Shown piece by piece: positions 7,601 through 13,744 of a DNA stretch of 14,197 nt. This DNA comes from CAYMCV01 sp964389005 (GTDB lineage: Bacteria > Bacillota > Clostridia > Lachnospirales > Lachnospiraceae), in the NCBI GenBank assembly GCA_964389005.1, contig CAYMCV010000063.1, positions 1 through 14,197 of the forward strand. Direction: 5' to 3'. Position numbers and translations under genes: made by a program. The notes under the pieces are model-generated. The model was not told the origin of the DNA. It saw only the letters and a list, made by a program, of their open reading frames with translations, and did no database searches. Numbering within the stretch: position 1 is the stretch's first letter; every line of letters begins with the position of its first letter.

Positions 7601-8061
7601 GATGTCTTCGAGTGCTTTGAAAGCAGTGTTGAAATTGATGTTTCCGGTAAGTGTTGCCTCGCCATTAACAACCGTTGGTGCATTGATGTTGATGTTTGTT
7701 TCTGTTAGCGTATAATCTTCCGTAATTTCCTCAACTTGATTACTTGCGAAATACTGAGATTCAATCTTCGAAAGATAAATATCATAGATTCGTTTGCATG
7801 CTCAGTTTTTGAGCCATTGATATTCATATTTCCGTTTGCAATAATTGTACCATTTGTTGCAACACTACCGTTTACGCAGAAGTTACCTGCATCTACAGTG
7901 ATTGCGCCCTCCTCGCTTGAAGCAGCGAATAGTGTGTACGGATACGTTTCAGTTGTATTGTCAGCTGTTACGGGAATTGTAGGAATTGTAGCAACCAGCA
8001 TTGCAGTTACAACAATTCCGGAAATAAATCTTTTTGCTTTACCACAAAGTTTCTTGTTCAT
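4640..8061 (-). CDS. Large secreted VWA / thrombospondin-3 / C39-like peptidase protein, frameshifted
   Basis: ATG at 8061 follows GGAGGAAGA; the stop is TAG at 4642-4640. Translation leaves frame near 7771, but the other frame is open from 7801 and continues the protein. Restoring one T gives about 1140 residues. Domains: signal peptide 1-33; bactofilin-like beta-helix of repeated NGxVxxNGxIxxNG and GDIIIDSQNVSLNG units, about 55-220; thrombospondin type 3 calcium repeats (DTDGDS, DTDGDG) about 253-412; VWA domain about 560-735 with complete MIDAS (DCSGS D566, S568, S570; T647; D676); more calcium repeats about 746-845; and a C-terminal papain-fold/C39-like domain with GGCG Cys905, WGCDPLSLANELN near 1011 and NHFITIT His1090. 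No LPxTG or C-terminal membrane helix was seen, so it is probably released or held by other wall contacts. Family knowledge suggests a calcium-stabilised surface adhesin with protease or cross-linking activity. The GTG at 7402 is not a credible start. Confidence 0.85.
7769..7776 (-). other. Apparent single-base frameshift in the large secreted protein gene
   Basis: On the minus strand the sequence ATCTTTCGAAG reads I-F-R in the upstream frame and S-K-I-E-S in the downstream frame. One extra T in the T-run would give I-F-S-K and join the two frames into a smooth protein. Upstream of this point the downstream frame closes at a TGA (7802-7804). No classical slippery heptamer is present, so a base-calling or assembly error, or a recent mutation, fits better than programmed frameshifting. 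Confidence 0.75.
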
Positions 8062-8254
8062 TCTTCCTCCATTCTTGTTATCAGAGTGTAATCAATTGGA
8101 AAACTTTCTGATATCACACACTTATTTCCGCAATGGTATATTCGATTTTGTCGTTTGTTGGATTTATACGTTTGCGGATGCCTAGAAAACTACTATTATA
8201 ATAGCATTAGAATATAACGATAGAATCAGCTTGTGCCCCTCCTTTCACAATGAT
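8062..8254 (-). promoter_or_regulatory. About 190-nt leader of the secreted-protein gene
   Basis: This gene-free stretch lies between the predicted transcription start near 8254 and the ATG at 8061. It opens with an AAAGGAGGGG sequence (minus strand, 8246-8237) that is not followed by a plausible start codon, and ends with the true ribosome site GGAGGAAGA. A short frame without a start codon (RKRINPTNDKIEYTIAEISV, ending at a TGA) is open in its middle. No known riboswitch signature was recognised. Confidence 0.4.
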
Positions 8255-8260
8255 ATTTAT

Positions 8261-8289
8261 AGTCTACCGTATTTTGTAATAATTTGCAA
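8261..8289 (-). promoter_or_regulatory. Sigma-A-type promoter for the secreted-protein cassette
   Basis: On the minus strand the -35 box TTGCAA (8289-8284) and the -10 box TAGACT (8266-8261) are separated by exactly 17 bases, in an AT-rich region upstream of the first cassette gene. The boxes match consensus at 4 of 6 (-35) and 4 of 6 (-10) positions. Confidence 0.6.
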
Positions 8290-8347
8290 TAATTTTTATC
8301 GACAATCAGCGTTCAACAAAAATAACAGAGACATTTTAGATAAAAGA

Positions 8348-8377
8348 TTCGCAAACGAGCAGCAATTATGATATGAT
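8348..8377 (+). promoter_or_regulatory. Possible promoter for the Cys-rich protein gene
   Basis: TTCGCA (8348-8353) and TATGAT (8372-8377) are 18 bases apart on the plus strand, about 47 bases before the chosen ATG at 8424. The -35 match is weak. It would be divergent from the cassette promoter, with the -35 boxes about 60 bp apart. Confidence 0.35.
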
Positions 8378-8423
8378 AAAAAGTGTTTTAAACAATAAAA
8401 AATCACGAAAGAGGGGCCCAATC

Positions 8424-8876
8424 ATGGATCACGAAAGCGAAGTTTTTGACAAGGAGTTTTATGCGAAATTGGAAGAAGCGATTGGCATGTTGCCGCAGAA
8501 TGTCAGAGAAGATTTGTATCGTCCCTGTGCCGAGAACTGCGTGAAGAAATTCGTCTTAAAGGAGCAACAGCGACAGTTTGAAGAATGCGGCGGTGATTTG
8601 GATTTGCAATATGAGCGATACGGACATACGGAATATTTCTTTGCGGAAACCATTGAAAAAGGACATATCTATGAGATTGGTTATCCGACAGAGGTCTGTG
8701 TTTGCCCTATGGTGGCATCCGGAATGGCAGCATCTTCGGTGCATTGCGAATGTTCCAGACAAAGTATGCTTTGTGTATTGCATACATTGCTTCCCGCAAA
8801 AGCAATTCAGGTTGAAATGGTACATTCTGTTTTGACAGGAGCCAAGGAATGTCGTTTCCGTTTGACGATTGAATAG
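8424..8876 (+). CDS. Cys-rich V4R / ATC-hydrolase-like protein
   Basis: The ATG at 8424 is preferred over one at 8373 because GAGGGG sits 7 bases before it and the extra residues upstream (NNKKSRKRGP) look like non-coding sequence. This gives 150 residues. The protein has nine Cys, including CVCP (92-95), HCECS (107-111) and C143. The ending VEMVHSVLTGAKECRFRLTIE (from 130) is the strand-turn-strand seen at the C-terminus of 4-vinyl-reductase-like (V4R) and L-2-amino-thiazoline-4-carboxylate-hydrolase-like proteins, where the last Cys sits before an R-F pair. Such proteins bind small hydrophobic ligands or metals. No catalytic role can be assigned. An AraC/GyrI regulator follows 169 bp downstream on the same strand. 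Confidence 0.75.
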   Translation: MDHESEVFDKEFYAKLEEAIGMLPQNVREDLYRPCAENCVKKFVLKEQQRQFEECGGDLDLQYERYGHTEYFFAETIEKGHIYEIGYPTEVCVCPMVASGMAASSVHCECSRQSMLCVLHTLLPAKAIQVEMVHSVLTGAKECRFRLTIE

Positions 8877-8971
8877 AATTACAAATTGATAAGATAAAAA
8901 GTAAAAAAATGTTTAAAAAGAGCACATCCCGTCAAGAAAGATATCTCTGTCTGTGCTACGCTGAAATTACA

Positions 8972-8996
8972 CGTTGTCACATAGTATGCGACAGCG
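8972..8996. promoter_or_regulatory. Inverted repeat upstream of the AraC-family gene
   Basis: TGTCACATA (8975-8983) and TATGCGACA (8985-8993) form a near-perfect palindrome around G8984, with one mismatch. Two further pairs (8972-8973 with 8995-8996) extend it to 12-base arms with two mismatches. It lies about 50 bp before the regulator's start and overlaps a -35-like TTGTCA (8974-8979), as an operator would. The rest of 8877-9045 shows nothing else recognisable. Confidence 0.4.
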
Positions 8997-9045
8997 CGAA
9001 TCACAAAGAGGATATCGAACAAGCGGTATCAGATAGGGAGGACTT

Positions 9046-9954
9046 ATGAATTCATGGGAACAGGTTCAGACAACTCTGGATTATATTGAGTTGCATCTAG
9101 GCGAAGAATTACGGACCGAGGCGTTGGCAGAAATGGCGGGGCTATCTCCTTTTTACTACCAACATCTGTTTGCAAGGCTGGTCAAAAGACCGGTTGCTGA
9201 GTACATTAGGCTGCGCAGAATGGCCAAAGCAGTGGAGGAATTACCGAAGAGCGACCGAAAAATTGTGGATATCGCAATGGATTTGGGTTATTCTTCACAT
9301 GAACACTTTACACGTACATTTAAGGAGACCTTCGGCATGACGCCGAATGCATATCGGCAGAATCCGATTCGCATGAATCGTATGACCAAGCCTGAATTGT
9401 TGTTGAATTATGTGGTTGTTGATGAGGGCGTTCCGTTGATTACGGAAGGGATTGTGTTGGAAATCATGCGAAAAACATTGCCCGAGGAGGAGTTATTTAT
9501 CGGACATCAAGGCGATTTTCCGTTTTCTGTTTTGCAGGAGTTAGGGAGCATACCGGGAGAAGACGTATTGGATGCGTTATGGAAGTCTCTGCATGCGGAG
9601 AAGGAGAAGGTAGCGGAAATCGACCAAACCGGTGACGAAATCGGTGTTGTATTCCAAAGTGAGAAACAAGGGCATTTTACATACTTTGCAGGTGCGAAGG
9701 CAAGTGCGGGAGTTGTGCCGGAATCGTATTCCGCGTATCGGTTGCCCGCAGGAGAATACGTAGTTTGCAGTTTTGAAGCCGAGAACTTCGAGGCACTGGT
9801 TATGGATGCGCTTTACAAGGCACAAAAGTATCTGTACGAGGTTTGGCTTCATAATCACAACATCCAGACGTCTCCTTGCTGTGTGGAGCGATATCAACGT
9901 CATGATGCGGATGCGACGCAGATGGAATTGTGGCTTCGCATCATTACGGAATAG
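9046..9954 (+). CDS. AraC-family transcriptional regulator with GyrI-like effector domain
   Basis: A 302-residue regulator in the Rob/SoxS-like arrangement with DNA binding at the N-terminus. The first helix-turn-helix is at about 22-50 (LRTEALAEMAGLSPFYYQHLFARLV) and the second at about 73-103 (IVDIAMDLGYSSHEHFTRTFKETFGMTPNAYR), both close to AraC consensus. Residues 125-302 form a GyrI-like (SOUL/heme-binding-fold) ligand domain with the typical alternation of long strands: VLEIMRKTLPEEELFIGHQGD, then HFTYFAGAKAS and YRLPAGEYVVCSFEAENFEA. This class senses small, often cationic or hydrophobic compounds and activates efflux or detoxification genes. The ribosome site is GGGAGGA, 5 bases before the ATG. 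Likely targets are itself, the Cys-rich gene upstream, or the small gene downstream. Confidence 0.9.
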   Translation: MNSWEQVQTTLDYIELHLGEELRTEALAEMAGLSPFYYQHLFARLVKRPVAEYIRLRRMAKAVEELPKSDRKIVDIAMDLGYSSHEHFTRTFKETFGMTPNAYRQNPIRMNRMTKPELLLNYVVVDEGVPLITEGIVLEIMRKTLPEEELFIGHQGDFPFSVLQELGSIPGEDVLDALWKSLHAEKEKVAEIDQTGDEIGVVFQSEKQGHFTYFAGAKASAGVVPESYSAYRLPAGEYVVCSFEAENFEALVMDALYKAQKYLYEVWLHNHNIQTSPCCVERYQRHDADATQMELWLRIITE

Positions 9955-10004
9955 AAGAAATCGTTATAATCAATTACAAGAAATTATGAATGAGGCAGAT
10001 AAAA

Positions 10005-10286
10005 ATGACAGACAAGACGGTAATTGCAGAGAAAGCAGTAAAAAAAGGATACGCGCTTCGTACAGAAAACAATGTTTTGATTTTTACAATTCCAAGCAGC
10101 ACGCAGATGACCGAGATTCAGGAATGGCTGCGGGAGGAATGTGGTTCCAAAGTGATTCCTTTTTCTGTCGGATTCATTTATCCGCAGACACCGGGGCGGG
10201 CAGTAAAACCTGTCGAAGATAAACCGCGCAGAGAAGCGACAAATGTAGACGCATGGACACAGATGAGCTTCGACGATTTGATATAG
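10005..10286 (+). CDS. Small protein of unknown function
   Basis: The start is chosen at ATG 10005 (93 residues), with GAGG about 9 bases upstream. An in-frame ATG at 9990 (98 residues) lacks a good ribosome site but cannot be excluded. The first 60 residues look like one compact alpha/beta unit: helix TVIAEKAVKKGYAL, strand NVLIFTIP, helix TEIQEWLREECG, strand KVIPFSVGFIYP. Then comes a polar, Pro/Lys-rich linker and a short terminal motif, WTQMSFDDLI. An acidic-hydrophobic tail after a flexible linker is typical of a protein-protein docking peptide. The family is not recognised. It lies about 50 bp after the AraC gene and 64 bp before the oxidoreductase, all on one strand. Confidence 0.65.
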   Translation: MTDKTVIAEKAVKKGYALRTENNVLIFTIPSSTQMTEIQEWLREECGSKVIPFSVGFIYPQTPGRAVKPVEDKPRREATNVDAWTQMSFDDLI

Positions 10287-10350
10287 CAATTCGTGTTCAT
10301 ATGGATTTTGGTCCCGCGAGTTTGATATTGCGCAGGAGGAAGGACAACCA

Positions 10351-11094
10351 ATGAGGATATGCGTGGTACACGGACAAGGGCATAAAGGCGTCACCTACAC
10401 GATGACACATGAGATAATCCGCAATTTGCCGGTCAAACCGGAAGATATCAAGGAATTCTTTTTACCGCAGGATGGACCGTCGTTCTGCGTTGGCTGTAAT
10501 ACTTGTTTTCTAAAAGGCGAGGAGCATTGTCCAGAGGCACACAAGGTACAGCCGATTATGCAAGCCATGGAGTGGGCAGATGTCATCGTGTTGGATTCAC
10601 CGAATTATGTACTGGAAATGAGCGGCAGCATGAAGAATCTACTGGATCATTTTGGCTACCGGTGGGTGACGCACAGACCTTCGGGTACCATGTTTCACAA
10701 AGTCGGGATTACCGTCTGTTCTTCCGCCGGTGCGCCGTGCACGCATACAGTGAAGTCTATGGAGAAGCAGTTGAAGTGGATGTGCGTACCAAAGGTATAT
10801 CGTTTTCCTTTTATCTGTAATGCACTCGGCATTCATGATTTGAAACCGAAGAAACGTGAAGAAATGGAGAAAAAAGCGCGTAAAATCGCTAAAAAAGTTA
10901 AAAAATACATAACCCATCCGCGGGCAAGTTTTCGGAGCAAGTTCTTTTTCGGAATGTTTCGAAAAATGGAAATGTCGCCGGATGCGGCGTGGAATCCGAC
11001 GGATCAGAATTGGTGGATTCAAAATGGATGGACGAAGGATATTCGACCATGGAAAGCATTGCAGCGAAAGAAGGACAATAATGAAAAAAATTGA
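10351..11094 (+). CDS. Flavodoxin-fold NAD(P)H-dependent oxidoreductase with Cys cluster
   Basis: A 247-residue protein of the flavodoxin/NADPH-dependent FMN reductase superfamily. The N-terminal strand and phosphate loop are MRICVVHGQGHKGVTYTM. A C-x2-C-x2-C-x7-C cluster (C46, C49, C52, C60) follows, then WADVIVLDSPNYVLEMSGSMKNLLDH (75-100), the typical FMN-isoalloxazine loop of this family. The Cys spacing could hold an Fe-S centre, as in iron-sulfur flavoproteins, or act in thiol redox chemistry. The C-terminal 80 residues add a Lys-rich helix (EEMEKKARKIAKKVKKYI). The ribosome site AGGAGGAAGG is strong. The end overlaps the acyltransferase gene by 14 bp, so the two are translationally coupled. 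Confidence 0.85.
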   Translation: MRICVVHGQGHKGVTYTMTHEIIRNLPVKPEDIKEFFLPQDGPSFCVGCNTCFLKGEEHCPEAHKVQPIMQAMEWADVIVLDSPNYVLEMSGSMKNLLDHFGYRWVTHRPSGTMFHKVGITVCSSAGAPCTHTVKSMEKQLKWMCVPKVYRFPFICNALGIHDLKPKKREEMEKKARKIAKKVKKYITHPRASFRSKFFFGMFRKMEMSPDAAWNPTDQNWWIQNGWTKDIRPWKALQRKKDNNEKN

Positions 11095-12361
11095 ACGTGA
11101 GCGTTTGTGGGTATTTTCTCCGGTAACAAATATTTCATTTCAGGCGCAGTTTGCCGGTGTCAGCGATGAGGAGACATTTGTAAATGCACTGCGGCAAGTG
11201 CTTGACAGTTATGAAATTTTGAAGACCAAAGTGGTTGCCGAAGATGCGAAAACTACATATTCCAACGATTTCTTTTTTGAACCGACGCAAGAAGTGCGGT
11301 GCAAAATTATCAAGGATGAACGTTCACTGCAAGAAATCATCCACGAGCAGGAAAAGATACTGATGGATATTTGGAACGGAGAATTTTTACGCCTGTTCTA
11401 TTCTGCAAGTGAAGACGGATTTCGTTTGATTCTTTTGACACACCACGTATTAGGCGACGGTCTGTCTTTTGCATATTTTTTTGAGAAGATTTTACACGTG
11501 TTGGCGGGCGAACAAATTGAGGCAACACCGACGGATGATTTTGATTTTCATGCATTGCTGAAGGGCACCAAACTTGGTTTCCCGATTCGTATCATGATGA
11601 ATGTGATGAATCGTAAATGGCGTAAAACCGGTCGCTTTTATTTGGAAGAAGATTGTCGTGAACTTTCCGATACATACTGGGCGAAGCATCCCACACATTT
11701 GGAAGTTGCATGCATAGAAGGAAATGACTACAAACGTCTGATAAAATATGCCAAGAGTACCAATCAAACGATTAATACGGTGATTATAGCGGCATTACTG
11801 GCATCGGATACGGCATGTGCAAGTACAGGGATGGCGGTGAGTGTGAGACCGACACAAGATAAGGGCATGGGGCTTGATGCGACGGGAATATCCATTGATT
11901 ACAAGTATGATACGTCGGAATCAATGGAAAGAAATATGGAAACGATTCGTAAGAAAATAAATCAAAAGAGAAATAATCCGAATTATAAGTTCTTTTTGAT
12001 TAATTTTTTGCTCGGAATGGAGCAGAGCCTGTTGGATGCAATTTACTTTGCGGCAACGGGATTATCGCAGAATAAAGTAGCCATCCAGTTCTGTAATTTA
12101 TTCGGTTACGCCGGCAATACGAAACAGGCATTGAGTGTGACGAATTTAGGTGTGCTTCCGATTGAAACCACTCGCGGAGATGTTCAATTGCACGATGTTA
12201 TTTTTGCACCGCCGCTTGTATTGAATGCCAAGCGCTTAATCGGCGTTGCAACCGTCAATGAAAAGATATGGTTTACCATGCAGGTGGAGGACAACGCAGA
12301 GAAAGAGCGTCATCATGAAGTATTTGAACAGTCGCTAAAAATACTAAAGCAGCTTAAGTAA
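11081..12361 (+). CDS. Condensation-domain / alcohol acyltransferase-like protein
   Basis: A stand-alone 426-residue protein of the CoA-dependent acyltransferase superfamily (NRPS condensation domains, PapA-type and alcohol acetyltransferases). The catalytic motif HHxxxDG is intact at 121-127 (HHVLGDG), in the expected place about 120 residues in. The C-terminal half has the conserved S-V-T-N-L-G-V-L segment common in alcohol-acetyltransferase-like members; the DFGWG motif of plant-type acyltransferases is not seen. The enzyme should join an acyl group, carried by CoA or a carrier protein, to an alcohol or amine. The ATG at 11081 (MKKIERERLW) has AAGGA upstream; the longer frame from 10982 lies inside the previous gene and is rejected. 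It overlaps the Cys-rich flavoprotein by 14 bp. No adenylation or carrier domain is encoded in the window. Confidence 0.88.
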   Translation: MKKIERERLWVFSPVTNISFQAQFAGVSDEETFVNALRQVLDSYEILKTKVVAEDAKTTYSNDFFFEPTQEVRCKIIKDERSLQEIIHEQEKILMDIWNGEFLRLFYSASEDGFRLILLTHHVLGDGLSFAYFFEKILHVLAGEQIEATPTDDFDFHALLKGTKLGFPIRIMMNVMNRKWRKTGRFYLEEDCRELSDTYWAKHPTHLEVACIEGNDYKRLIKYAKSTNQTINTVIIAALLASDTACASTGMAVSVRPTQDKGMGLDATGISIDYKYDTSESMERNMETIRKKINQKRNNPNYKFFLINFLLGMEQSLLDAIYFAATGLSQNKVAIQFCNLFGYAGNTKQALSVTNLGVLPIETTRGDVQLHDVIFAPPLVLNAKRLIGVATVNEKIWFTMQVEDNAEKERHHEVFEQSLKILKQLK

Positions 12362-12482
12362 TTAAGAGTTTATAAACGAATAGGATTGATTACAGATAAA
12401 AATGAACCAAAGTAATTTCCGCGACGATACATAAGGCAGGAGAGAAAACTTACGAAACATATCGGAACGGAGAGAGAATAAG

Positions 12483-13744
12483 ATGGACAAGACGAAAAAA
12501 TCAAGTAAAAAGAAAAAAGTAGTTCTTATAGTATTGCTGAGCCTATTTGCAATTATTGCAGGCGTGGTGATGATTTTTACACATTTTGGCGGATTCGGCA
12601 CGGGACCGAGTGTGAATCCGGAGGAATTTGCGGCATATGCGGAAAACGTGACGGATATTACCGTAGCGGACAATGTCAGAATTGTGGGCTTGGGTGAGGC
12701 AACGCATGGGAACGCGGAATTTCAGCAATTGAAACTGGAGGTATTCCGTCATCTGGTGGAGAATGAAGGGGTGCGCGCATTTGCACTTGAAGGAGATTAT
12801 GGCGGATGTGAAGCAGTCAATCGCTATATTCATGGTGGCGAAGGTACGGCAGAAGAAGCGGCAGCTGCAATCGGGTTTGCGCTGTATCGCACGGATGAGA
12901 TGGCAGATTTGATTGTGTATATGCGTTCCTATAATGATACTGCCGCGGCAGGGGACGATGTGCGTTTTTATGGATTTGATATGCAAAGATGCATTTATAG
13001 TTATAATTTTTTGGTCGATGATTGCAAGGCACTTGATATCGATACCGCAGAACTCGAAAGTCTTGTGGATGGGAGCGATTGGAGTGCACAGTATGATTAT
13101 CCTGCACGCGTGGAGTGTTTGGAGAAATACAGAGACGAACTTGTGCTAAAAGAGGGCGCGGCACAAACAATTCACTATGTGGATGTGTTATTGCAGTTTT
13201 GTGAAATCAATTCCGCAGTTGATGCCGATTACATAGAGATTCGTGACAGAATGATGGCCGAAAATACCTTATGGATTCTGGAGCAGGAAGAACTTTTGGG
13301 ACATTCGCGTATCTTTGTTACCGGTCATAACGGACATGTGGCGAAATACGGTAGTTACGATTCGATGGGAAAACTGTTGGACAAGGAACTCGGAGACGAT
13401 TANNNNNNNNNNCTATCGGAACGGATTTCTACAAAACACGTTGTAATTTGCCGAAGAGTAACGGAGGGAGAACCAAGCAGGTCTTCTATTCATACGACCC
13501 GTTAGCCAAAGCGGCAAAAAAGGCAGGGTTGGAAATCTGTTACATGGATTTTGACAAGGCAGCGAACAGTCCGGAATTGGCGGCAACCATGACAGATTAT
13601 GTGTACATGGGTAGCCTTGGAGAAGGCTACAACCTCTTGATACGCACCATTCCGTACAGTTACCGCATTTTCCAGCCACCCGCAGAATTGTACGATGGGA
13701 TGATATTTGTCACAAATGCACATCCGACAGAAATCAAGGATTGA
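12483..13744 (+). CDS. Membrane-anchored erythromycin-esterase-family protein (interrupted by assembly gap)
   Basis: A Lys-rich start, then one hydrophobic helix (about 13-33), then an erythromycin esterase/succinoglycan-biosynthesis domain outside the membrane. Motifs: GLGEATHGNAEF (69-80, with the catalytic E and H of Ere enzymes), ALEGDYGG (101-108), FYGFDMQ, and GHNGHVAKYG near 280-290. After the run of 10 Ns the protein resumes in another frame with IGTDFYKTRCNLP and continues through FYSYDPLAKAAKKAG to PYSYRIFQPPAELYDGMIFV before TGA at 13744. The product is about 420 residues, normal for the family. The frame change is best explained by the wrong gap length. Ere enzymes open macrolide lactones with water, but most chromosomal relatives have unknown substrates, and a membrane anchor argues for an envelope role. 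The stop region overlaps the converging MFS gene. Confidence 0.85.
13403..13412. other. Assembly gap (10 Ns) inside the esterase gene
   Basis: The flanking codons show that the true gap must differ from 10 bases, by one base modulo three (for example 8, 11 or 14), to keep the esterase in frame. A residue such as Tyr (TAN, after D-D) precedes the gap and IGTDFYKT follows it. Confidence 0.95.

Noticed and set aside
7769..7776. Programmed -1 frameshifting in the secreted protein gene
   Set aside because: No slippery heptamer of the X-XXY-YYZ type is present and no stimulatory structure was noticed; a lost base in a T-run is simpler.
7736..8185. A plus-strand 149-residue frame with hydrophobic stretches
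   Set aside because: It is antisense to the signal peptide and beta-helix of the secreted protein; the hydrophobic segments are explained by the opposite strand, and no ribosome site is present.
8110..8200. A short minus-strand open frame (RKRINPTNDKIEYTIAEISV) in the cassette leader
   Set aside because: It reads like protein but has no start codon or ribosome site and an upstream stop closes the frame; kept only as a note on the leader.
8373..8423. Longer start for the Cys-rich protein
   Set aside because: No ribosome site is seen at 8373, the added residues look non-coding, and GAGGGG is correctly spaced before the ATG at 8424.
9965..9970. TATAAT as a promoter for the small gene at 10005
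   Set aside because: No acceptable -35 box at 16-18 bases upstream; the sequence could arise by chance in this AT-rich gap.
10982..11080. N-terminal extension of the acyltransferase (ATG at 10982)
   Set aside because: It lies within the coding end of the flavoprotein, its residues are Arg-rich and unlike the family, and the ATG at 11081 has its own ribosome site.
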